5,751 nucleotides of DNA from Phytoactinopolyspora endophytica (GCF_004138495.1 NZ_ML142878.1:1-5751), one strand, 5' to 3'; shown: positions 1-5,028, numbered from the stretch's first letter. Made by a program: numbers and translations. The notes: a model not told the origin generated them from the sequence alone.

Positions 1-2
1 CG

Positions 3-158
3 GTGGTGGTCTCGATCGGTGCTCCGGTGTGGGCGTTGCCGGGGGAGTCGGCGGGTGCGTTCACCGAGCGGCTGGCCGCCGAGGTCCGCCGGCTGCATGC
101 TGTGAACGACTCAGGCGAGGCGGGTGAGCCGCCCCTGGCTGGGGAAGCCGCAGCATGA
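3..158 (+). CDS. 3' end of an unrecognised gene, possibly an IclR-type regulator
   Basis: The reading frame enters from the left edge and ends at TGA 156-158. Only the last 51 residues are visible: a hydrophobic strand (VVVSIGAPVW), a helical stretch (AFTERLAAEVRRLHA) and a Gly/Glu/Pro/Ala-rich tail. A strand followed by an amphipathic helix at the extreme C-terminus is compatible with the effector domain of IclR-type regulators, but the match is by eye and weak. Codon use (strong G/C in third positions) and the four-base ATGA overlap with the dehydratase gene support real coding and a shared transcript. The start and most of the gene lie outside the window, so no function is claimed. Confidence 0.5.
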   Translation: MVVSIGAPVWALPGESAGAFTERLAAEVRRLHAVNDSGEAGEPPLAGEAAA

Positions 159-607
159 CTGAGGTCAAGTGCATCTCACATGCGGACCGCGGAATCGCCG
201 TCGGGGACGTTGTGGCCAAAGGTGACTACCGGCTGACGCGGGACAGTCTCGTGAGGTACGCGGGCGCCTCGGGTGACTTCAACCCCATTCATTGGAGTCA
301 ACGTGTCGCGGAGTCGGTCGGCCTGCCGGGTGTCATCGGGCACGGGATGCTGACCATGTCGCTCGGTGGCAGGCTGTTGACCGACTGGCTCGGCGGCCCG
401 GCCGGCATAGTCGAGTACGGGGTCCGGTTCTCCCGGCCCGTGGTGGTACCCAACGACGACGACGGCGTCACCCTGCACATGGCCCTCACCGTGACCGGCT
501 TCCGCGACCACGGACTGATCGAGGTGAAGATCGAGGCGTCCACCGGCCACAGTACGGTGCTGACGCGCGCTCGTGCCCTGGTCCGTCGTCCAGAATCGGC
601 GACGTAG
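155..607 (+). CDS. MaoC/hotdog-fold (R)-specific enoyl-CoA hydratase/dehydratase (HadB-like)
   Basis: The gene encodes a 150-residue single-hotdog protein. The hydratase-2 signature is clear at residues 35-46 (YAGASGDFNPIH), which supplies the catalytic Asp41 and His46. It is followed by the usual GLPGVIGHGMLTM loop and helix at about 54-66. Family members of this size hydrate or dehydrate (R)-3-hydroxyacyl thioesters on CoA or ACP, as in beta-oxidation, polyhydroxyalkanoate supply or mycobacterial FAS-II (HadB). The natural substrate cannot be read from the sequence. The protein is cytosolic. Start: ATG 155 overlaps the stop of the upstream gene (ATGA), so translation is probably coupled. 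A GGGGAAG tract at about 139-145 is a possible ribosome binding site. Stop is TAG 605-607. HadB-type proteins often work with a HadA- or HadC-like partner; none is visible here. The family call is firm and the pathway open. Confidence 0.9.
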   Translation: MTEVKCISHADRGIAVGDVVAKGDYRLTRDSLVRYAGASGDFNPIHWSQRVAESVGLPGVIGHGMLTMSLGGRLLTDWLGGPAGIVEYGVRFSRPVVVPNDDDGVTLHMALTVTGFRDHGLIEVKIEASTGHSTVLTRARALVRRPESAT

Positions 608-692
608 AGCGGCGGGCCGGCAGGAGGCCTCGCGTTCGGCACGGCCGCGACCGCACTCCAGACAGCGTTGACCGCGGGCCGTCGGGCGGGGC

Positions 693-1271
693 TCAGTTCG
701 GCAGGACAACTGCTAGGCGTTCGAGCGCGGCTTTGACCTCGCTGACCGACCGCCCGCGCTCATGGCGTTGGTATTGGTAGACCTCAGGCGCCAGCGGCGC
801 GAGCAGTACGTCGGGGAGCGTGTCGTCGCGCAGGCCGGCGTCGCGAACCTGGGATGCGATGAACGCCCGCCAGAAGCCGTATGCGCCGGTAGTGAAGCGG
901 GTGGAGCCGAGTTCGGCTCCGAGGGCCAACGGCAGATGCCGCTCCAGCAGATCGACCATCGCTTCGTAGAAGGCTGCGAGCCGTTCGCGAGGTGTAGCAC
1001 CCGGGCCGAGGGGTGGCGGGCCGGCGAGCAATTGTTGCTGCAGTGCCTGCTCGTGGACGTCGAGTAGGGCGATGGCGACCGAGGCCACGTCGGGGTAGCG
1101 GCGATAGAGCGTGCCTCTGCCAACACCGGCAGCGGCAGCCAGATCCGACATGGTGATCTGTGGCCCCTGTTCGGCGAAAAGTTGTTCGGCCGCGGCCAGG
1201 ATGCGCTGTCGATTGGCGGCAGCATCGGCTCGCTCGGTCGGCGACGTGTCGAGCAACTTCTTCCCCATCAT
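693..1271 (-). CDS. TetR/AcrR-family transcriptional repressor of the aldo/keto reductase-SMR operon
   Basis: Encodes about 192 residues from ATG 1271. The N-terminal helix-turn-helix is typical of TetR: RQRILAAAEQLFAEQG (residues 21-36), then MSDLAAAAGVGRGTLYRRYP (41-60). The C-terminal part is all-helical and probably binds an inducer; it shows no conserved motif I recognise. Start choice: the frame stays open to an ATG at 1334, but that start would place coding over both palindromic repeats. ATGs at 1277, 1271 and 1268 are more likely. TAGG at 1281-1278 is a suitable distance from 1271. The gene is divergent from the reductase-efflux operon, and both promoters would lie between or within the two operators. 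Autorepression together with repression of the operon is inferred from this geometry, not demonstrated. The stop, TGA at 695-693, lies 85 bases from the end of the dehydratase gene, and I see no clear terminator between them. Confidence 0.88.
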   Translation of the reverse strand: MMGKKLLDTSPTERADAAANRQRILAAAEQLFAEQGPQITMSDLAAAAGVGRGTLYRRYPDVASVAIALLDVHEQALQQQLLAGPPPLGPGATPRERLAAFYEAMVDLLERHLPLALGAELGSTRFTTGAYGFWRAFIASQVRDAGLRDDTLPDVLLAPLAPEVYQYQRHERGRSVSEVKAALERLAVVLPN

Positions 1272-1280
1272 CCTCATCCT

Positions 1281-1301
1281 AACTGGACGTGATGTCCACT
1301 T
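1281..1301. promoter_or_regulatory. Probable TetR operator O1 (palindrome at 1284-1298)
   Basis: The 15-bp core TGGACGTGATGTCCA has 5-bp perfect arms (TGGAC/GTCCA). It sits in a 21-bp block that recurs 35 bp away with only two differences, both in the spacer. It lies directly in front of the TetR start and overlaps a possible -35 (TGGACG 1284-1289) for the reductase operon. Binding by the adjacent TetR protein is inferred. Confidence 0.75.
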
Positions 1302-1305
1302 CATG

Positions 1306-1311
1306 TACAGT
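1306..1311 (+). promoter_or_regulatory. Possible -10 box of the aldo/keto reductase operon promoter
   Basis: TACAGT lies 16 bp after the -35-like TGGACG (1284-1289). The start point would fall near 1318, inside operator O2, with a leader of about 37 bases to ATG 1355. On the other strand TGGACA (1333-1328) and TACTGT (1312-1307), 15 bp apart, could form the opposing TetR promoter. Box matches are imperfect, so this is a tentative reading. Confidence 0.35.
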
Positions 1312-1315
1312 AGGC

Positions 1316-1336
1316 AACTGGACACGATGTCCACTT
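1316..1336. promoter_or_regulatory. Probable TetR operator O2 (palindrome at 1319-1333)
   Basis: The core TGGACACGATGTCCA has 6-bp perfect arms (TGGACA/TGTCCA) around CGA. The flanks AAC and CTT are the same as in O1, so 19 of 21 positions match. Centre-to-centre spacing is 35 bp, just over three helical turns, which would place two repressor dimers on nearly the same face of the DNA. Confidence 0.75.
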
Positions 1337-1354
1337 ATTCGACGAGGAGGAAGC

Positions 1355-2203
1355 ATGAAGGAACAGAAGGTCACGATCGCCGGCTACCACGTGGGCCGAG
1401 TGGGTTACGGCACGATGCAGCTCACAGGCCCCATGGCCATGGGTGACCCTGCCGATCCCGAAGCATGCAAAACCGTCCTGAGAAGCGCGATCGAGCACGG
1501 AGTGAGGCTTATCGACACCTCTGCCTACTACGGTCCCGAGATCGCGAACCGGCTGCTCGCCGAGGCGATCGCCCCATATCCAGACGATCTCCTGGTCGCC
1601 ACGAAGGTCGGCGCGCGACGAACGCCGGACGGTGGCTTCGCCGCGGACACGACACCCGAGGCGGTCCGGAGCGCTGTGCACGACAACCTGCGCCAGCTCG
1701 GTCTGGACACGCTGAGCGTGGTGCACGCCCGCTACATGCCCGACAGCACCGTTCCTTTCGAAGAGACCGTCGGCGCGCTCGCCGATCTACGAAACGAAGG
1801 GCTGATCGCCCACATCGGGGTTTCGAACGTGACTCTCGAACTCTTCAAAGGCGCCCAGACGGTCGCGCCGATCGCCTCAGTGGAGAACGAGTTCCGCCTC
1901 GGGCACGAGGGCGGTCGAGACGTCCTCGATGCGGCGACACAGCTGGGAATCCCGTACCTGGCGTTCCGCCCACTCGGCAACGGCGCACTCGTTGCAGCGG
2001 ACTCGCCGCTTCACGAGATTGCCCGGCACGCGGGTGTGTCGGCGGCGACTCTCGCCCTGGCGTGGGTTCTCGACCAAAGCGACACCGCGGCTGTCATTCC
2101 CGGCTCGTCCTCGCCGGAGCACCTGACCGCCGATCTCGCCGCACAATCCTTCGAGTTCACCGCTGACCTGCGTGAGGAACTCGCCCGACTGGAGATGTCA
2201 TGA
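1355..2203 (+). CDS. Aldo/keto reductase family oxidoreductase
   Basis: Encodes 282 residues. It is a (beta/alpha)8-barrel NAD(P)H-dependent carbonyl reductase of the aldo/keto reductase superfamily, cytosolic. Visible family marks are the N-terminal VGYGTMQLTG strand, IDTSAYYGPE (53-62) with catalytic Asp54 and Tyr59, ATKVG (82-86) with Lys84, and VVHARYMPD with His124. Together these give the Asp/Tyr/Lys/His tetrad. GLIAHIGVSN and the C-terminal AVIPGSSSPEHLTADLAA segment, which binds cofactor phosphate in the family, follow. The length is somewhat short but normal for the bacterial YdbC/AKR13-like branch. Start: ATG 1355 has a strong GAGGAGGA ribosome site at 1344-1351. The in-frame ATG at 1289 is rejected because it lies within the operator region. 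The first gene of an operon with the SMR transporter (ATGA overlap), it is probably repressed by the divergent TetR. The substrate is unknown; a reactive aldehyde or ketone would fit the context. Confidence 0.92.
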   Translation: MKEQKVTIAGYHVGRVGYGTMQLTGPMAMGDPADPEACKTVLRSAIEHGVRLIDTSAYYGPEIANRLLAEAIAPYPDDLLVATKVGARRTPDGGFAADTTPEAVRSAVHDNLRQLGLDTLSVVHARYMPDSTVPFEETVGALADLRNEGLIAHIGVSNVTLELFKGAQTVAPIASVENEFRLGHEGGRDVLDAATQLGIPYLAFRPLGNGALVAADSPLHEIARHAGVSAATLALAWVLDQSDTAAVIPGSSSPEHLTADLAAQSFEFTADLREELARLEMS

Positions 2204-2538
2204 GCATTGGTTGGATCGCCATCCTCACCGCCGGACTCCTGGAGATCGCTTGGGCACACAGCATTCGCCTGACTGAGGGCTTCACCAAACTGGCTCCAAC
2301 TCTCGTCTGTGGTGTCCTCACGGTGGCCGTTGTGTTGATCCTCAACGTCGCGATGAGAACATTGCCGGTCGGCACCGCATACGCAGTATTCGTGGGGGTC
2401 GGAGTGCTCGGCACCGCCATCGTCGGAATGATCTGGCTCCAGGAACCCGTGAACCTGCTCAGGGCGCTCGCGCTCGCACTCATCGTCGGCGGTGTGGTCT
2501 TGCTCCGCTTGACGGATATCGAAGCGACGGCAGCCTAG
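2200..2538 (+). CDS. Small multidrug resistance (SMR) family efflux transporter
   Basis: Encodes 112 residues with four predicted membrane helices at about 3-21, 33-51, 57-79 and 86-104. These proteins act as dimers in the cytoplasmic membrane and exchange protons for small cations such as quaternary ammonium compounds or guanidinium. The essential Glu15 is present in helix 1 (GLLEIAWA), followed by the EGFTKL loop and the helix-3 motif PVGTAYAVFVGVGVLGTA. Tyr61 matches Tyr60 of EmrE. The position of EmrE Trp63 is Phe64, which by recall resembles YkkC-type SMR proteins that usually work as heterodimers; no partner gene is visible here. GLLEIAWA is also reminiscent of the SugE/Gdx branch, so the subtype is undecided. 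ATG 2200 overlaps the reductase stop (ATGA), with GGAG at 2191-2194 as ribosome site. Stop is TAG 2536-2538, sharing bases with the stop of the convergent TetR gene. Confidence 0.92.
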   Translation: MSIGWIAILTAGLLEIAWAHSIRLTEGFTKLAPTLVCGVLTVAVVLILNVAMRTLPVGTAYAVFVGVGVLGTAIVGMIWLQEPVNLLRALALALIVGGVVLLRLTDIEATAA

Positions 2539-3152
2539 CTGGGTGATGGAGGCTGCCATCCGAGCTCGACGGATCGGCGGCATTGGGCCGGGTCGTCGCC
2601 GGCGCTGATGAAGAGAGCGGTCAGCATGGGCACACCGTGCACGAGCGCCTGGTGCGTCAGGGGTCCGGTCACAGCAAGTGAAGCCAGCCCGTGGCCGATG
2701 GCCCAACTCTGCGTGGCCAGCTCTGGCGGATCGACCTCGCCATGGAACCGGCCGGCGGTCTTGGCCCGGTCGATGGTGTGTACGAGGCAGTGCAGCGTCT
2801 CGTCGGCGGCGGAGGGGTCCTCGAGGTCGAACCCGGCATCGAACATGACCCGGTATAGGTCGGGATGGGCCATGGCGTTCGACAGGTAGGCGGCTCCCAA
2901 GGCGGCGAGGTCCCGCACCGGATCCTCCGACGTCGGCACCGCGTCGAGCCTGGCGGCCAGGCGGGTGAAGCCTTCCTGGCGCACCGCCCGCCACAGGCCG
3001 TCCATGCCGCCGAAATAGGTGTAGACCGCCATGGTGGACACGCCGGTCCCGGCGACCAGTGTGCGGAGAGTGACCGGCTGGCGGGCTCGCAGCATCTGCG
3101 CAGCCTTTTCGATCAGCAGCGACCGGACCTTGGGATCTTTCGTCCTCGCCAT
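2535..3152 (-). CDS. TetR/AcrR-family transcriptional regulator (WHG-type C-terminal domain)
   Basis: Encodes 205 residues from ATG 3152. The helix-turn-helix comprises LIEKAAQMLRARQP (13-26), then RTLVAGTGVSTMAVYTYFGGMDGLWRAV (30-57). The recognition helix and YxYFGGxDGL pattern are typical of TetR regulators with a WHG C-terminal ligand domain, and EGFTRLAARLDAV with the later HPDLYRVMFDAGF support that subclass. Start choice: an in-frame ATG at 3167 would add five residues (MYCAT). Neither start has a good ribosome site, and MARTKDP at 3152 is the more usual beginning. The gene is divergent from the RidA-family gene. The 64-bp gap holds a perfect 16-bp dyad, the probable operator for both genes. 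The stop, TAG at 2537-2535, overlaps the SMR stop tail to tail. Confidence 0.88.
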   Translation of the reverse strand: MARTKDPKVRSLLIEKAAQMLRARQPVTLRTLVAGTGVSTMAVYTYFGGMDGLWRAVRQEGFTRLAARLDAVPTSEDPVRDLAALGAAYLSNAMAHPDLYRVMFDAGFDLEDPSAADETLHCLVHTIDRAKTAGRFHGEVDPPELATQSWAIGHGLASLAVTGPLTHQALVHGVPMLTALFISAGDDPAQCRRSVELGWQPPSPS

Positions 3153-3181
3153 TGTGGCACAATACATAACACTGCTATGGA
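3152..3181 (+). promoter_or_regulatory. Possible promoter of the RidA-family gene
   Basis: TTGTGG (3152-3157) and TATGGA (3176-3181) are separated by 18 bp and resemble -35 and -10 boxes. Transcription would start near 3188, leaving about 29 bases of leader with AAGGAG at 3206-3211 ahead of ATG 3217. The -10 box lies inside the 16-bp dyad, so a bound repressor would block it. Confidence 0.45.
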
Positions 3182-3189
3182 TTCATAGC
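3174..3189. promoter_or_regulatory. Probable TetR operator: perfect 16-bp dyad
   Basis: GCTATGGATTCATAGC has two perfect 6-bp arms around GATT. It lies between the divergent TetR and RidA-family genes and covers the likely -10 box of the latter. Size, symmetry and position fit a TetR operator; binding is inferred. Confidence 0.65.
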
Positions 3190-3216
3190 CACCACACCCG
3201 ACGACAAGGAGCGGCC

Positions 3217-3624
3217 ATGGCCGTCACACTGATCAACCCCGATGGGCTGCCTAAGCCCGAGGTGTACCGGCAGCTTTCTATCGCTACCGGATCAAAGCTG
3301 GTGTTCCTCGCTGGGCAGGTGGCCCGCGACGCCGAGGGGCGCCCGGTAGGCGAAGGAGATCTCGCTGCCCAGGTCGAGCAGGCCTACCTCAACATCGGCA
3401 CGGCCTTGACCGAGGTCGGCGGCTCGTTCGACGACGTGGCGAAGCTGACGATCTACGTCGTCGACTGGCTCCCCGAGAAGATGCCGCTACTCGGAGAAGG
3501 CGTCGCCAGGGCAGCCGCGACGATGGGTGTCGACCCGGTCAAACCGATCACGCTGCTGGGTGTCGCCGCGCTGGGAGAACCCGACCTGCTCGTCGAGGTT
3601 GAAGCCACCGCGGTCATCGACTGA
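3217..3624 (+). CDS. RidA/YjgF/UK114-family protein without the canonical catalytic arginine
   Basis: Encodes 135 residues, the usual length for this trimeric cytosolic family. It begins with INPDGLPKPEVYRQLSIATGSKLVFLAGQ, whose LAGQVARDAEG segment (31-41) is the family core. Family-typical helix QVEQAYLNIGTALTEVGGSFDDVAKLTIYVVD (52-83) and C-terminal strand LLVEVEATAVID follow. Classical RidA hydrolyses reactive 2-aminoacrylate-type imines with an arginine in a PxR motif. Here the matching stretch reads VKPITLLGV (108-116), with no arginine at 111-112. It therefore probably belongs to a Rid subgroup that lacks this deaminase chemistry, and its substrate is unknown. The start is supported by AAGGAG at 3206-3211, five bases before ATG 3217. 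Control by the divergent TetR through the 16-bp dyad is likely. A promoter gap and ssrA follow it, so it is probably monocistronic. Confidence 0.9.
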   Translation: MAVTLINPDGLPKPEVYRQLSIATGSKLVFLAGQVARDAEGRPVGEGDLAAQVEQAYLNIGTALTEVGGSFDDVAKLTIYVVDWLPEKMPLLGEGVARAAATMGVDPVKPITLLGVAALGEPDLLVEVEATAVID

Positions 3625-3753
3625 CGGCTCCCAAGCAGGCAGCAAGGCGCTGAACGCGGGCGATCGCGCTCGACAGTCCCTGGCGATGCGCTCGATGGGC
3701 AGCGGCGGCGAGGTCGGAGGGAATCTCAGTCGCCGATGGGGCGCTGTAGCGGG

Positions 3754-3804
3754 TATCCTTATGAAGCCTTGGTAAGGGGAGATCTCGAGCCGGGGGTTGA
3801 TAAC
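3754..3804 (+). promoter_or_regulatory. Candidate ssrA promoter region (two possible -10 boxes)
   Basis: The 186-bp space between the RidA-family gene and ssrA holds no gene. Two -10-like hexamers are visible: TATCCT (3754-3759), implying a processed leader of about 45 bases, and GATAAC (3799-3804), which would start transcription almost at the mature 5' end at 3811. Neither has a convincing -35, so the choice is open. Confidence 0.3.
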
Positions 3805-3810
3805 TCAACA

Positions 3811-4181
3811 GGGGGTGAACGGTTTCGACTTCGTACGATGAACCATGGGAAGCGGGCCGAGGATGTCGCGTCATCTCGTTAACGATCGCGGCAACGTTAT
3901 AAGTGCCAACGAAAAGCGCACTGACTTCGCCCTCGCCGCCTAAGGCGAGACGCTAGAAGTCTGTCGACCCGGGAGTGCTTCCGGCTCGGTGTTCGGCATC
4001 ATTGAGGAGGCTCACCTACCGATACGGCCACGGCGTCGGTAGGGACATGTACGTGGCTGGGCTCGTCACGGTGACTCGTCTGCGTGATCACCGGAGCCAA
4101 GCAGAGGCATAGCAGACTGCGCCCGGAGAAGCCATGGAGAAGCGTCGAAGGACCCGGGTTCGATTCCCGGCACCTCCACGA
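3811..4181 (+). ncRNA. ssrA: Transfer-messenger RNA (tmRNA)
   Basis: tmRNA rescues stalled ribosomes by acting first as alanyl-tRNA and then as a short mRNA that adds a proteolysis tag. The gene is complete. The 5' end GGGGGTG (3811-3817) pairs with CACCTCC (4171-4177), including one G-U pair, to form the acceptor stem. The conserved GAACGGTTTCGACTT block follows the 5' end. The T arm is CCGGG (4154-4158), TTCGATT, CCCGG (4166-4170). A4178 is the discriminator; the next bases are CGA, so the terminal CCA is not encoded and must be added. The middle carries the tag frame, the helix just after it and a long pseudoknot-rich region up to about 4125. It is a one-piece tmRNA, not the permuted type. 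The mature end is 4178; the listed end includes the three bases at the CCA positions. A recombinase remnant runs antisense into the 3' half. Confidence 0.96.
3905..3943 (+). other. tmRNA tag-peptide reading frame (ANEKRTDFALAA)
   Basis: From the resume codon GCC (3905-3907) the frame reads ANEKRTDFALAA and stops at TAA 3941-3943. With the alanine carried by tmRNA the added tag is A-ANEKRTDFALAA. The ALAA end is the ClpXP/ClpAP-type degradation signal. CTCGCC (3932-3937) pairs with GGCGAG (3944-3949), closing the stop codon in the loop of the helix usual at this place. Confidence 0.93.
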
Positions 4182-4648
4182 TTTGTTTGCTGATACGAAC
4201 CGTTGTCCCTGTTCCCGAGCCGGTGTCGGCTCGGGAACTGTTGTTTCTGGCACTACATAAGTCGGTTGGGCGGTCCAGTCCGGGCTGATCTTGATCTCGT
4301 GGATCAGTTCTCTGAGTAGGTACTTGACCGCGGACGGCTCGCCGGTCTTGATTGCGTCTCGGATGATTTGAGGAACGTGGTGCAGATCCTCGTTGCGCGG
4401 CCGAGGGATGGTCGTGTCGTTGAGGAGATGGGTGACTTCATCGCGGCGGTGGGTGAGTTCGCTGCGCCGGGTATGACGTTCGTCGACTCGGGAGGCGCAG
4501 AGCTGAGCGGGCATACTGCCTTCCTCGAAGGCGCGTAGATAGCGGTCCAGCGCGGCCGTGGTCTCGCGGAGTTGTTTGTCCACGCTGGCCAGTTGTGCCT
4601 CGAGGTGTGGCCGCTCGCCTTGTCGGCGAATGATTGCCAGTGCTTCAG
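3999..4648 (-). pseudogene. C-terminal remnant of a large serine recombinase
   Basis: From about 4648 down to 4190 the frame reads as the distal part of an actinobacterial large serine recombinase. It has a coiled-coil of the LEAQLASVDKQLRETTAALDRYLRAFEEG type, then CASRVDERHTRRSELTHRRDEV, VKYLLRELIHEIKIS and QPTYVVPE. The N-terminal resolvase domain with its catalytic serine and the zinc-ribbon domain are absent, so it cannot act as an integrase. Upstream, the frame loses recombinase character at about 4648, where another gene fragment joins in a different frame. Downstream there is no stop before the tmRNA, so the frame continues antisense through the ssrA 3' half to TGA at 4001-3999. That last part (…CRESNPGP…) is simply complementary T-arm sequence and beyond. 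The position suggests the remnant of an element inserted at or near the ssrA 3' end. Confidence 0.75.
4211..4238. terminator. Strong hairpin 33 bases after ssrA, probable terminator
   Basis: GTTCCCGAGCC (4211-4221) and GGCTCGGGAAC (4228-4238) form an 11-bp perfect stem, extendable by a G-C pair to a four-base GTGT loop. TGTTGTTTCT follows as a weak T-rich tract. It is well placed to end ssrA transcription. It also lies within the reading frame of the recombinase remnant. Confidence 0.7.
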
Positions 4649-4876
4649 GTGGGCAGGGCCGGGGAATCCATGGCCAACCACGAGATCGCGATAAGTCGCC
4701 CCTGCTGGTGGGTACTGCTCGAGCAGTGGCACGCTCCACCTACGGCAGGTATCGCGGACGAACTGCCGGGTTTCCTCGATCCCTATTCCGGTGTTGGCGT
4801 GGGCGGCGTGAGTGATCCTGGCACGCATGAGGTGGGCCAGCGTGTTGGAGTCGCGACCACCCGACCACAACACGCA
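4649..4876 (-). pseudogene. Fragment of a PAPS-reductase-like PP-loop protein
   Basis: About 75 residues match the N-terminal part of a phosphoadenosine-phosphosulfate-reductase-like family found in actinobacteria, which I recall often near phages and mobile elements. The PP-loop nucleotide-binding motif is WSGGRDSNTLAHLM, followed by THAAHANTGIGIEETRQFVRDTC and YRDLVVGHGFPGPAH. After the last His (codon 4651-4649) the family similarity stops, and the same DNA continues as recombinase in another frame. This frame stays open to 4304 but reads as shadow sequence. Residues upstream of the PP-loop do not look like the family, so the 5' end is probably lost too. A GTG at 4873 could serve as a start, but a functional product is unlikely because the rest of the enzyme is missing. 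Confidence 0.65.
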
Positions 4877-4879
4877 CCC

Positions 4880-5028
4880 CCGAGTCGATCGAGGCCGACC
4901 TGGCGGGCGAACACACCATCACCGCGAGCTGGTCCGGCCTGGACCGCGAAGTCAGTTATCTCGCGGCGTTGCTGTACTTCGCCGACGAACGGCAGGCGGG
5001 GCGCACGGTGATCATTCTGAGCCGATGA
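4880..5028 (+). pseudogene. Possible C-terminal scrap of an unrecognised gene
   Basis: The frame ending at TGA 5026-5028 reads ESIEADLAGEHTITASW… to …SYLAALLYFADERQAGRTVIILSR. Codon choice is strongly G/C in third positions and the peptide has a natural composition, so it looks like real former coding sequence. There is no credible start: the frame opens at 4831, overlaps the PP-loop fragment on the other strand, and has no ribosome site. I do not recognise the protein. It is best read as another piece of the broken element. Confidence 0.35.

Noticed and set aside
176..780. Long open frames on the minus strand and in other plus frames over the dehydratase gene
   Set aside because: Arg/Pro/His-rich shadow translations typical of high-GC DNA, with no motifs; the MaoC frame explains the region.
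1272..1334. Upstream ATG 1334 as the start of the first TetR protein
   Set aside because: The extra 21 residues are coded by both operator repeats and do not resemble a TetR N-terminus.
1289..1354. Upstream ATG 1289 as the start of the aldo/keto reductase
   Set aside because: It would translate through the operator and promoter region, and no ribosome site precedes it; ATG 1355 has a strong GAGGAGGA.
2011..3162. A 383-codon minus frame spanning the SMR gene and second TetR gene
   Set aside because: Low-complexity Arg/Gly/His-rich shadow of genes with clear motifs in other frames.
3655..3680. GC-rich inverted bases around GCGATCGC as a terminator of the RidA-family gene
   Set aside because: The palindrome is short, without a loop or T tract, and does not form a convincing stem.
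4140..4181. A tRNA gene, suggested by the T-arm sequence GGGTTCGATTCCC
   Set aside because: No D arm or anticodon arm lies at tRNA distance; the acceptor partner is 360 bases upstream, as in tmRNA.
3999..4185. C-terminal tail of the recombinase frame (RCRESNPGP onward) as real protein
   Set aside because: It is the complement of the tmRNA T arm and body; peptides of this kind are common false calls over tRNA and tmRNA genes.
4304..4648. Continuation of the PP-loop frame past GFPGPAH to its stop at 4304
   Set aside because: This stretch is the out-of-frame shadow of the recombinase coding sequence and has no family features.
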